The position numbers and the translations under genes are program-made. Under the pieces are notes generated by a model that made no database searches, was not told where the DNA came from, and saw nothing but the letters and a program-made list of their open reading frames with translations. DNA of 9,417 nt from CAYVMP01 sp964452635 (GTDB lineage: Bacteria > Patescibacteriota > Minisyncoccia > Phycocordibacterales > DATDWN01): positions 1 to 9,417 of the forward strand of contig CAYVMP010000023.1 in assembly GCA_964452635.1 (NCBI GenBank). The letters run 5' to 3'. Positions 1-5,094 of this stretch are shown here, piece by piece. Each line of letters begins with the position of its first letter. Positions within the stretch are counted from its first letter, which is position 1.

Positions 1-279
1 AAGACCATCTATCTTATCGTCAAGAGTATCTTTCGCTGTAAGCATTAGCACTGGTGTCATGATATGTTCACTTCGTATTTTCTTACAAAGGCTCATGCCG
101 TCAAGTTCTGGAAGCATGATATCAAGGATTATGAGATCAAAATGTTCAGGGGTAGCAAGAATCCTGCGTAAACCGCTTCCACCATCGTATACAGCATCAG
201 CTGCATACCCCAAATTCTCCAATCCTTTTTTGATTGAATTTGCTAGCTTTTCTTGGTCTTCGATAATCAGTATTCTCAT
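1..279 (-). CDS. Response regulator, OmpR/PhoB-type receiver domain (5' part, runs off the window)
   Basis: This is the N-terminal 93 residues of a two-component response regulator; the rest lies beyond position 1. The receiver domain begins MRILIIEDQEKLANSIKKGL. It shows the acidic pair E7/D8, the phospho-acceptor D53 in LIILDIMLPELDG, T81 in the MLTA segment and K83. The fragment ends in the DDKIDGL stretch typical of OmpR/PhoB-family receivers, which normally continue into a winged-helix DNA-binding domain, not visible here. The ATG at 277-279 is chosen because the fold starts there; a short AGG lies about 7 nt upstream. The sensor kinase is not in the window. The gene is divergent from the array to its right. 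The family call is firm; the regulated genes are unknown. Confidence 0.93.
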   Translation of the reverse strand, partial: MRILIIEDQEKLANSIKKGLENLGYAADAVYDGGSGLRRILATPEHFDLIILDIMLPELDGMSLCKKIRSEHIMTPVLMLTAKDTLDDKIDGL

Positions 280-289
280 ATATACCTAC

Positions 290-295
290 ATTATA
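290..295 (-). promoter_or_regulatory. Putative -10 box for the response regulator
   Basis: Read on the minus strand this is a perfect TATAAT, ending 10 nt before the ATG at 279. That predicts a very short 5' leader. No good -35 hexamer is seen at 16-18 bp. The region is AT-rich, so chance is possible. Confidence 0.4.
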
Positions 296-340
296 CTTTA
301 ATTATGAAGAAATTATGAGTATGGTGCGCTATAATGGCAG

Positions 341-369
341 TTCTCACTTCGTCCACCAGTCCGCGCATT
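341..369 (+). repeat. Dispersed intergenic repeat, copy R1
   Basis: First of six related copies. It reads TTCTCACTTCGTCCACCAG and then TCCGCGCATT. It lies between two divergent genes, directly before a hairpin and a leaderless promoter. The shared core across copies is TCGTCCACTAG followed by a CCGCGCA block. Confidence 0.8.
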
Positions 370-370
370 A

Positions 371-402
371 AAAAATAGAGCCAACGATATGGCTCTATTT
401 TT
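371..402 (+). terminator. Hairpin of repeat unit R1, terminator-like in both directions
   Basis: A 12-bp perfect stem, AAAAATAGAGCC (371-382) with GGCTCTATTTTT (391-402), closes an 8-nt loop. The A/T ends give a U-tract on either strand. No plus-strand gene lies upstream in the window to need it, so it may insulate the promoter that follows. Confidence 0.7.
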
Positions 403-426
403 GTATAGTGTCGGGACTCAGAACTG

Positions 427-435
427 TGGTATTAT
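427..435 (+). promoter_or_regulatory. Extended -10 promoter, probably leaderless, for the DUF84 gene
   Basis: TGG plus TATTAT forms an extended -10 box (TGn-TATAAT type). Only 8 nt separate it from the ATG at 444, so the expected start of transcription falls on or next to the start codon. No Shine-Dalgarno sequence is present and no -35 is evident. The stretch TGTGGTATTATTTTGAT recurs almost unchanged before 1626 and, in its right half, before 5620. Confidence 0.65.
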
Positions 436-443
436 TTTGATAT

Positions 444-983
444 ATGAAATTTATAATTGGTTCAGCTAGTGAAAGAAAAATTAAAATTGCTGAGAAGATT
501 ATTTGGCAATTTTTCAGTGACCAAAAAGATATTAGTATTGTTGGTTTTGGAGCAAAATCACAAATGCCAGATACTCCGTGGGATAAACAAACTTTTGATG
601 GTGCACGAAATCGTGCAATTGATAGTAAATCAAATATTACTGATGGTGATTACTATATAGGCTTAGAAAGTGGTCTCATTGAGAGATATGGTCACATATA
701 TGAGGAAGCATGGGCAGTTGTGATATGTGATGATGGTAAGGAATTTTCTGGTTATTCAAGCGGGTTAAAAGTACCAGATTTTATTCTCAAAAAAATGGAT
801 GATTCTAAAATGGAACATTCTGATGTCATGACTATAATTGAAGAAGAATATGGAAAATTACCTAACGATACTTGGGGCACATATTCAGGTGGAACAATTT
901 CACGTGAAGTAAGTTTGGAGGAAGCATTACGAAATGTTTTTATTCAAGTTACTGCACCAGAAAATAGTTTTTATAAAAAATAA
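444..983 (+). CDS. Non-canonical purine NTP phosphatase, DUF84/YjjX family
   Basis: A 179-residue protein that matches the DUF84 (YjjX) family, close to the usual length of about 170-180. Known members hydrolyse inosine and xanthosine triphosphates, keeping deaminated bases out of nucleic acids. Visible signatures are the N-terminal phosphate-binding loop in KFIIGSASERKIKIA (residues 2-16), TFDGARNRA (50-58) and the acidic IGLESGL segment (72-78). It is soluble, with no signal peptide. It is probably translated from a leaderless mRNA, as the -10 box ends 8 nt before the ATG. The 2H phosphoesterase gene begins 6 nt after its stop, so the two likely form one transcript. The coding sequence is AT-rich (one 60-base line has 16 G+C), unlike the phosphatase gene at 2703. 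The family call is good; the true substrate is inferred from the family. Confidence 0.85.
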   Translation: MKFIIGSASERKIKIAEKIIWQFFSDQKDISIVGFGAKSQMPDTPWDKQTFDGARNRAIDSKSNITDGDYYIGLESGLIERYGHIYEEAWAVVICDDGKEFSGYSSGLKVPDFILKKMDDSKMEHSDVMTIIEEEYGKLPNDTWGTYSGGTISREVSLEEALRNVFIQVTAPENSFYKK

Positions 984-989
984 ATTATT

Positions 990-1529
990 ATGAAATATTT
1001 TATTGGTTTTTTGCTGAAAGGCGAAGTTTCAGATTGGCATATTAAGACTGCGAAGGAAATTTCAGATAAGTTTAATACTTGGAAGATTTATGAAAAAATT
1101 CCTCCACACATAACAATATTCTATCCAGAAGGTGTTGAAGATATAACTAAAATAAAAAATTACATTAAAGAATGGACTCAAAAAAATAAGGTATCAGGAA
1201 ATTTTTATATATCTGGGTTTGACCGTTTTGAAGATAGAGTGGTTTTTGCAAAAATGGAAGCAGATAAATCTGTTACTAAATCTATTGAAAATTTAAGAGA
1301 AGGTATTAGAAATATAGAAACTATTAAAGATGAATCATTTCCAGATTGGCATCCACATTCTACTCTAGCGAACAAACTTAGTTCTGAGGATATTAATAAA
1401 ATTTGGGAATACACGGATAGACTCGAAAAACCTAATTTTATTGTTCCTTTTGATAATATTACTATTTTTAAATACGGCGGAGACCAAAAGTGGTTTGTTG
1501 ACGAATGTTTTGAATTATCCCGGTTCTAA
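990..1529 (+). CDS. 2H phosphoesterase, 2'-5' RNA ligase superfamily
   Basis: A 179-residue protein with both signature H-x-T motifs of the 2H phosphoesterase superfamily: H40-I-T42 in IPPHITIFYP and H123-S-T125 in DWHPHSTLA. The two histidines form the active site that opens 2',3'-cyclic phosphate or related RNA and nucleotide bonds. Spacing and length fit the stand-alone bacterial 2'-5' RNA ligase-like proteins. The start ATG lies 6 nt after the DUF84 stop with no Shine-Dalgarno, which suggests translational coupling. The last codons and the TAA stop (1527-1529) lie inside repeat copy R2, so the repeat itself closes the reading frame. The pairing with an NTP phosphatase suggests a small nucleotide-repair or RNA-processing module; that is inference. 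Confidence 0.87.
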   Translation: MKYFIGFLLKGEVSDWHIKTAKEISDKFNTWKIYEKIPPHITIFYPEGVEDITKIKNYIKEWTQKNKVSGNFYISGFDRFEDRVVFAKMEADKSVTKSIENLREGIRNIETIKDESFPDWHPHSTLANKLSSEDINKIWEYTDRLEKPNFIVPFDNITIFKYGGDQKWFVDECFELSRF

Positions 1530-1552
1530 CATCGTCCACTAGGCCGCGCATC
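1524..1552 (+). repeat. Dispersed repeat, copy R2 (overlaps a stop codon)
   Basis: TTCTAACATCGTCCACTAG followed by GCCGCGCATC. Its first six bases encode the terminal Phe and the TAA stop of the 2H phosphoesterase. A strong hairpin begins on the next base. Confidence 0.85.
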
Positions 1553-1584
1553 GAAAAAGAGCCATAGAAATATGGTTCTTTTTC
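1553..1584 (+). terminator. Strong hairpin terminator of repeat unit R2
   Basis: A 14-bp stem, GAAAAAGAGCCATA (1553-1566) with TATGGTTCTTTTTC (1571-1584), with one G-U pair and a GAAA tetraloop. The 3' arm carries a T5 run. It ends the 444-1529 transcript. It is clearly related to the R1 hairpin (shared AGAGCC...ATATGG). Confidence 0.8.
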
Positions 1585-1610
1585 TGTATACTGATTGGAT
1601 GGAAGAATTG

Positions 1611-1619
1611 TGGTAATAT
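1611..1619 (+). promoter_or_regulatory. Extended -10 promoter, probably leaderless, for the gene at 1626
   Basis: TGG plus TAATAT ends 6 nt before the ATG, too close for a normal leader and ribosome binding site. The block from TGTGG to the ATG nearly matches the one before 444. Confidence 0.65.
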
Positions 1620-1625
1620 TTTGAT

Positions 1626-2342
1626 ATGGAAGGTAAAAGATTTGAACAAATTCATATTGAAGATACAGATAATCCCATTGGTCTTGGTGGGGAAAAGAAA
1701 GTATATAATGACAAGACTAATCCAGATAGAGTAATTGGTCTATACAGACCAGCCGAAACACGTGAAGGTTATCCAACAACAGAAAGACAGGTTAAAGCAA
1801 GATTTTATTTAATAAAAATTGCTCATCTGTTATTTCCTCAAAATATTCCTGACGCCCAGTTTTCTTATTCAAAGCCGAATGCTATGGCAAGGACAAAAGT
1901 TGATTTAAGTGAAGATCATAAAAGATTAAACAATATTGCAATTGTAAACGATGATTTAGAGAGTGAAAAAGTTTCATCTGGATCTCGAGAGGACATTAAG
2001 AGTAAATTGTTGCATACGGAAATAAATTATAGTGATAAAATAGCAGCTAATCCTGGGTATGAAAAATTAGTATCTAAGTTACAGAATGCGGGATATAAAG
2101 TTGATGCTACCGGAATAAATTTTGATATGGATTCCAATGGCGAGGTGATATTTTTGGATGAATTTTCACCATGGAGAATCGACCCAAATGATAAAGAGGT
2201 TACCATTGCTTTTGATAAAGATAAACTACAAGAAGCAATAAATAAATTACCTGAAAAAGAACAAGAACAGGCTCAGAGTTATTTAGATCGAACTCTTGTA
2301 AATTTTCAAGAGGAACTTAATTTATTAAATCATAAAGTTTAA
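1626..2342 (+). CDS. Hypothetical protein with faint protein-kinase-like features
   Basis: A 238-residue soluble protein that I do not recognise with confidence. Near the N-terminus IGLGGEKKVYND resembles a glycine-rich loop, followed by a strand-like DRVIGLYRP. Further on, ATGINFDMDSNGEVIFLDEF resembles the region of kinase-like proteins where an Asn and a DFG-like Asp sit either side of a short hairpin. A canonical HxD catalytic loop and a clear ATP-binding lysine are not evident. If it has the kinase fold it may be divergent or inactive. The C-terminal 45 residues are charged and helical. No signal peptide or membrane segment is seen. It is probably read from a leaderless mRNA and forms a single-gene unit bounded by R2 and R3. 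Its first codons, ATGGAAGG, match those of the unrelated gene at 5620. Confidence 0.8.
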   Translation: MEGKRFEQIHIEDTDNPIGLGGEKKVYNDKTNPDRVIGLYRPAETREGYPTTERQVKARFYLIKIAHLLFPQNIPDAQFSYSKPNAMARTKVDLSEDHKRLNNIAIVNDDLESEKVSSGSREDIKSKLLHTEINYSDKIAANPGYEKLVSKLQNAGYKVDATGINFDMDSNGEVIFLDEFSPWRIDPNDKEVTIAFDKDKLQEAINKLPEKEQEQAQSYLDRTLVNFQEELNLLNHKV

Positions 2343-2397
2343 CCAACCAGTTGCAAATCCGCTATGGAAATGTAGGCATTATAGTCCTTAATCCTGG

Positions 2398-2427
2398 TCC
2401 TCACTTCGTCAACCACGCCGCGCAATT
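2398..2427 (+). repeat. Dispersed repeat, copy R3 (diverged)
   Basis: TCCTCACTTCGTCAACCACG followed by CCGCGCAATT. The CACTTCGTC and CCGCGCA blocks match R1, while the centre differs (AACCACG for CACCAGT). As in the other copies a hairpin follows at once. Confidence 0.7.
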
Positions 2428-2451
2428 AAAACCGCCTTCGGGCGGTTTTAA
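2426..2451 (+). terminator. Hairpin terminator after the gene at 1626 (repeat unit R3)
   Basis: An 11-bp perfect stem, TTAAAACCGCC (2426-2436) and GGCGGTTTTAA (2441-2451), with a stable TTCG tetraloop. The T tract is only four bases and lies inside the stem. Symmetry makes it usable from both strands. Confidence 0.75.
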
Positions 2452-2460
2452 CGTGGCTGA

Positions 2461-2481
2461 GAAAAGTGTGGGACACTTTTC
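2461..2481. repeat. Perfect inverted repeat (hairpin) in the intergenic region
   Basis: GAAAAGTGT (2461-2469) and ACACTTTTC (2473-2481) around a GGG loop. No T run follows on the plus strand, so it is not a standard terminator. Its role is unknown. Confidence 0.6.
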
Positions 2482-2505
2482 GTATGGGTGCTGAAACCTT
2501 TGATA

Positions 2506-2535
2506 ATTTTTTAAGAACGAAGTGAATTAAAAAAT
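2506..2535. repeat. AT-rich inverted repeat with inverted repeat-core sequence in its loop
   Basis: ATTTTTTAA (2506-2514) pairs with TTAAAAAAT (2527-2535). The 12-nt loop contains ACGAAGTGA, the exact complement of the TCACTTCGT block of R1 and R3. Confidence 0.5.
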
Positions 2536-2572
2536 AGAAAAGGTGTACTGCTCCTGTAAGGAGAGCAATCCT

Positions 2573-2600
2573 ATCTCATTTCGTCCACTAGGTTACACAA
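2573..2600 (+). repeat. Dispersed repeat, copy R4 (decayed)
   Basis: ATCTCATTTCGTCCACTAGG is intact in the core. The next block reads TTACACA where R2 has CCGCGCA; every difference in that block is a C-to-T or G-to-A transition. No terminator hairpin follows. Confidence 0.65.
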
Positions 2601-2640
2601 AGGAACAAAAAGGGATTAGATTTCTATTCACGGCGCAGGA

Positions 2641-2676
2641 TTTTACTGCTTGTAAATAAATAAAATATATGGTATC
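2641..2676 (+). promoter_or_regulatory. Promoter block for the phosphatase gene; 36 bp identical to 5167-5202
   Basis: A -35 TTGTAA (2650-2655), a 17-bp spacer ending in TGG, and a -10 TATCTA (2673-2678) form an extended -10 promoter. A strong Shine-Dalgarno AAGGAGAT follows, with GGAG 7 nt before the ATG at 2703. The same 36 bases occur before the gene at 5227. Confidence 0.65.
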
Positions 2677-2702
2677 TATGAAATAGAAAAAGGAGATTTA
2701 AT

Positions 2703-3557
2703 ATGACAGAATATGATCTGGGACCAATCAATGGTCACATCGTTGGCCGTATTCTTAAGGAAGCGGTCAGACGAGCAACTGTTGCAATTCGAAACGAACG
2801 CCTAATGTTCGAAGCTCATACAAAGGAGAGCTATGGTGGAACAATGGATGATGTATTCACCAGTGCCGATACAAAAGCACAAGAAATATATCTCCGGACA
2901 TTCCAAGAGTGTTTTCCGAGGTGTGGGGTAATCGGTGAGGAAGATTCTCTCACTATTGATCCCTCGGACGATTGCAAGGCATATTTTACGGTCGATCCAC
3001 TTGATGGTACAAAAGCATATATCCGTCGGCAGTCTCATGGAGTTGGTACAATGGTAGCACTTGTGTACGGTGAGGAAGTAATTTCTGCCTACATCGGTGA
3101 TATTAATACCGAAGAGGTATATGGCTATCGACCAGGATCAAATAAAGTCCATCGCATCACTCGTCTCGATACGTTCGAGACTTTGGGATCAGAACAAAAA
3201 TCTGTTCCTAGAGAAAAATACGCACTTTTACGAAATCCTGCTGACAGCTATTCTCTCGCTGTTCGGAATCTTTTGCATCGTTTTAACAATTACGAGGTAA
3301 TTGGTTCAAGTATCGGTATATGGATGGCTCAGCTCTGGAAGAGGGAAGTAGGTGCGGTGTTTATGGAGCCAGGATGGGAGACACCGTGGGATTCAACTCC
3401 GATTATCGGCATTTCGCAAAAATTAGGGTATGTGTTTCTTCGGCCAGTAGGTATTGGTTGGACAAAGTATGCACCAATCATTTCCACAAAGAAATATCGA
3501 CGTGACCACGAAACATTGGTCATACATCAGAACGATTTGAATCTTCTTCGAATCTGA
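2703..3557 (+). CDS. Inositol monophosphatase / CysQ-family sugar or nucleotide phosphatase
   Basis: A 284-residue, metal-dependent phosphatase of the inositol monophosphatase superfamily. Members dephosphorylate inositol phosphate, fructose-1,6-bisphosphate or 3'-phosphoadenosine nucleotides. Metal-binding residues are all visible: D56 in FTSADTKAQE, E79/E80 in VIGEED, D98, D101, G102 and T103 in FTVDPLDGTKAY (motif A), and D230 in the TPWDSTPIIG segment (motif B, where many relatives have WDxAAG). Length fits the family. The start is set by a strong AAGGAGAT ribosome binding site. It is a single-gene unit, with its own promoter upstream and a hairpin terminator after the stop. Its G+C is clearly higher than in the genes at 444-2342 (28 of 60 in the line from 2761), suggesting a separate origin. 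The substrate cannot be told from sequence alone. Confidence 0.88.
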   Translation: MTEYDLGPINGHIVGRILKEAVRRATVAIRNERLMFEAHTKESYGGTMDDVFTSADTKAQEIYLRTFQECFPRCGVIGEEDSLTIDPSDDCKAYFTVDPLDGTKAYIRRQSHGVGTMVALVYGEEVISAYIGDINTEEVYGYRPGSNKVHRITRLDTFETLGSEQKSVPREKYALLRNPADSYSLAVRNLLHRFNNYEVIGSSIGIWMAQLWKREVGAVFMEPGWETPWDSTPIIGISQKLGYVFLRPVGIGWTKYAPIISTKKYRRDHETLVIHQNDLNLLRI

Positions 3558-3569
3558 TTATTTATAAGT

Positions 3570-3605
3570 GGCCTGTATGAAAATACAGGTCCTTTCTTTT
3601 TATTT
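3570..3605 (+). terminator. Intrinsic terminator after the phosphatase gene
   Basis: A 9-bp stem, GGCCTGTAT (3570-3578) with ATACAGGTC (3583-3591), with one G-U pair and a GAAA tetraloop, followed by CTTTCTTTTTATTT. It starts 12 nt after the stop codon. Confidence 0.85.
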
Positions 3606-3613
3606 AATTTGAA

Positions 3614-3642
3614 TTCTAACATCGTCCACTAGTCCGCGCATT
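3614..3642 (+). repeat. Dispersed repeat, copy R5 (consensus-like)
   Basis: TTCTAACATCGTCCACTAG followed by TCCGCGCATT. This is closest to the family consensus and lies after the phosphatase terminator. A hairpin follows about 10 nt later, and a second TTCTAAC occurs at 3687-3693. Confidence 0.85.
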
Positions 3643-3653
3643 AGGAATTTTTG

Positions 3654-3686
3654 CCAATTAAATCGCTTAATCATAGCGATTTTTGG
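3654..3686 (+). terminator. Hairpin of repeat unit R5
   Basis: AAATCGCT (3660-3667) pairs with AGCGATTT (3675-3682) around a 7-nt loop. After a 2-nt bulge, CCAA (3654-3657) pairs with TTGG (3683-3686). It has the position of the hairpins in R1-R3. The T run lies within the 3' arm, so it is a modest terminator at best. Confidence 0.55.
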
Positions 3687-3749
3687 TTCTAACGAAACAC
3701 TTGTAATTTTTTATAAATATGATTTAATCCTGAACGGAGGATTTATTCG

Positions 3750-4079
3750 ATGCCACGCGAGTGGACTGCTGGCGACACAAAGTATTTTCTTCCTCTCTTA
3801 GTGGAAAGAGATGGAATGGAGTGTCACTACTGTGGTAAGCAAGTGTACCTCAGTAGTGAGATAGAGAAAAAACCTCTTTCTGCTCGTGCCAGACAGCTTG
3901 CCAATGCCCAATGGGCCATGAAAGCAGTTGTCGAGCATAGGATTCCAGTATCAAAAGGTGGAGAGGAGTTTGATATCAACAATATGGTCATCGCTTGTAT
4001 AGGATGTGACCAAAAGAAAGGTTCCAGATTTCCAGGAAACTTTCAAAGAAACAGAAAGAAATCTAAAAACCGCGGATAA
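3750..4079 (+). CDS. Small HNH endonuclease
   Basis: A 109-residue HNH nuclease. A zinc knuckle is formed by C25-x2-C28 (ECHYCGK) and C83-x2-C86 (IACIGCDQKKG). Between them lies the catalytic core VEHRIPVSKGG with H63 (EH in place of the common DH), then N78 in DINNMVIAC. The order CxxC, EH, N, CxxC is the standard layout of stand-alone HNH proteins such as McrA-like and phage or mobile-element nucleases. A basic C-terminal tail may bind DNA. The start follows a CGGAGG ribosome binding site with 9 nt spacing. It lies between repeat copies R5 and R6 and ends inside its own terminator hairpin. Whether it is a defence, repair or mobility nuclease cannot be told; no homing-type DNA-binding domain is visible. 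Confidence 0.88.
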   Translation: MPREWTAGDTKYFLPLLVERDGMECHYCGKQVYLSSEIEKKPLSARARQLANAQWAMKAVVEHRIPVSKGGEEFDINNMVIACIGCDQKKGSRFPGNFQRNRKKSKNRG

Positions 4080-4107
4080 TGATTTGTTCATTCGCGGTTT
4101 GTTTTTT
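4067..4107 (+). terminator. Terminator overlapping the end of the HNH gene, likely bidirectional
   Basis: AAACCGCG (4067-4074) pairs with CGCGGTTT (4093-4100), topped by AATGA/TCATT (4078-4082/4088-4092), then GTTTTTT. It contains the TAA stop. On the minus strand a T5 run follows, so it may also stop transcripts from the transpeptidase gene. Confidence 0.85.
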
Positions 4108-4149
4108 ATAAAAATTTTGAAAACATAATATTATTTTTCACAATCTCAG

Positions 4150-4178
4150 TTCTAACATTGTCCACTAGTCCACGTATT
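4150..4178 (+). repeat. Dispersed repeat, copy R6
   Basis: TTCTAACATTGTCCACTAG followed by TCCACGTATT. It differs from R5 only by transitions (C to T, G to A, C to T). It is the last copy in the array, before a convergent gene. Confidence 0.8.
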
Positions 4179-4187
4179 GAAAGATAT

Positions 4188-4211
4188 GGTCATGGAAGCA
4201 TGGTTTTTTTT
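4188..4211 (+). terminator. Weak hairpin plus T8 run of repeat unit R6
   Basis: GGTCATG (4188-4194) and CATGGTT (4199-4205) pair with three G-U pairs around GAAG, followed by a T run (4204-4211). It looks like a worn version of the R1/R2 hairpin (shared ATATGG and ATGG). Confidence 0.5.
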
Positions 4212-4217
4212 ACTAAA

Positions 4218-5054
4218 TTAATTAATGGAAGAATTCTCTATAATTATCTTTGTACCCAGATCTGCCCACTTATAAAGTTTCTCAGCTTGATCTGGTGGTA
4301 GATTCACACATCCGTGCGATTGTGTTTTTCCAAAATTATCATGCCAGTACGCGCCATGAATTGCGGCACCATATTTTGTAAAATACATAACCCATGGTAC
4401 ACCGGGCAAATCATAATACCCACTAATGCCGGGTTGTGGCCCTTGCATATATCGGCTTGGAGTTTTTGTTAGTACATTGAATGTGCCGAGTATGGTGGGT
4501 GTGAGTTCGTAACCTGTAGAGATTGCAGTTTTCATAAACAATGTATCATTTTCATATGCATATAGAATTTGTGTAGATACGTTTATAATGATATGTTTTG
4601 TCGTTTGTGTAGGAGTTGTACTTGAAATTTCTACATCACCAACATTGTAGAATACTTCGACTGAATCACTGCGAATGTACCAATCTCCCGAAATGCGTTC
4701 AGGGTATCGTACCCCTTGGAATGCAATTTTGTACCATGTAAATCCTGATGTATCTTCGATGCCCTTTGCGATCTGTAATACGATTCCATTTCGAACCTGT
4801 GCAACTATTTCTGAATCCATACTTGGTTCTGAGTACACATTGACACATGTTCCTTCAAGCCGAGGTCCACAACTTTTTATAACCTTAAGGTACGCAAAAT
4901 TTTTCTCAAGCGTTTGCGGATTTTCGCCTGAAGTTTTATTTTTGGTATCGTGTACTGTGGTTACTGGTATCTGTGGGCTTTTCCACACAATGATACTTAC
5001 AGAGAGGATGACGACAACAAGTAGGACAAATCCTATAAGTAGTCTTTTTTTCAT
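4218..5054 (-). CDS. Membrane-anchored L,D-transpeptidase (YkuD) with SH3-like domain
   Basis: A 278-residue cell-wall enzyme. An N-terminal hydrophobic helix (about residues 5-24, after MKKR) anchors it in the membrane with the rest outside. Residues about 54-133 form a bacterial SH3-like module (NVYSEPSMDSEIVAQV, then WYKIAF and WYIRSDSVEVF), which often binds peptidoglycan. Residues about 152-274 form the YkuD domain, with H233 and H238 in IHGAYWHDNFG and the catalytic S246-H247-G248-C249 followed by VNL. Such enzymes make 3-3 or related peptidoglycan cross-links, or attach proteins to the wall. The ATG at 5054 is the only possible start, because an in-frame TGA lies 15 nt upstream. It is convergent with the HNH gene and divergent from the gene at 5227. 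Confidence 0.93.
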   Translation of the reverse strand: MKKRLLIGFVLLVVVILSVSIIVWKSPQIPVTTVHDTKNKTSGENPQTLEKNFAYLKVIKSCGPRLEGTCVNVYSEPSMDSEIVAQVRNGIVLQIAKGIEDTSGFTWYKIAFQGVRYPERISGDWYIRSDSVEVFYNVGDVEISSTTPTQTTKHIIINVSTQILYAYENDTLFMKTAISTGYELTPTILGTFNVLTKTPSRYMQGPQPGISGYYDLPGVPWVMYFTKYGAAIHGAYWHDNFGKTQSHGCVNLPPDQAEKLYKWADLGTKIIIENSSIN

Positions 5055-5065
5055 TTTTTTCTTAA

Positions 5066-5094
5066 TTCATACACCTTCTTCTGTGGAATGTCAA
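5066..5094 (-). promoter_or_regulatory. Promoter of the L,D-transpeptidase gene
   Basis: On the minus strand a consensus -35 TTGACA (5089-5094) is separated by exactly 17 bp from a -10 TATGAA (5066-5071). The -10 ends 11 nt before the ATG, so the leader would be only about 5 nt, again nearly leaderless. Confidence 0.6.

Larger units (their letters stand above)
2343..2702. other. 360-bp intergenic region with two repeat copies, hairpins and a promoter
   Basis: No convincing reading frame is seen here. In order it holds R3 (2398-2427) with its hairpin terminator, a perfect hairpin at 2461-2481, an AT-rich hairpin at 2506-2535 whose loop carries an inverted piece of the repeat core, and a GC-richer imperfect hairpin around 2549-2567 (TGCTCCT / AGGAGAGCA). 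These are followed by the decayed copy R4 (2573-2600) and the promoter block at 2641-2676. Much of it looks like the remains of one or more repeat units that have lost their gene. Confidence 0.6.

Noticed and set aside
59..301. Plus-strand reading frame of 80 codons
   Set aside because: It is opposite the clearly homologous receiver domain of the response regulator and has no promoter or ribosome binding site.
1524..1584. Repeat units as classical integron attC sites
   Set aside because: The left end TTCTAAC resembles the RYYYAAC half but its first base is T. No matching GTTRRRY end in inverted orientation is found near any copy, and no IntI-like gene is in the window. The cassette analogy is kept only as a hypothesis.
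2452..2640. A known riboswitch ahead of the phosphatase gene
   Set aside because: The hairpins and the GGGTGCTGAAACC stretch do not match the conserved cores of the TPP, SAM, glycine, preQ1 or cyclic-di-GMP classes as I know them, and a promoter lies between this stretch and the gene.
341..4178. Repeat copies as a CRISPR array
   Set aside because: Spacing ranges from about 150 to more than 1000 bp, whole genes lie between copies, and no cas genes are present.
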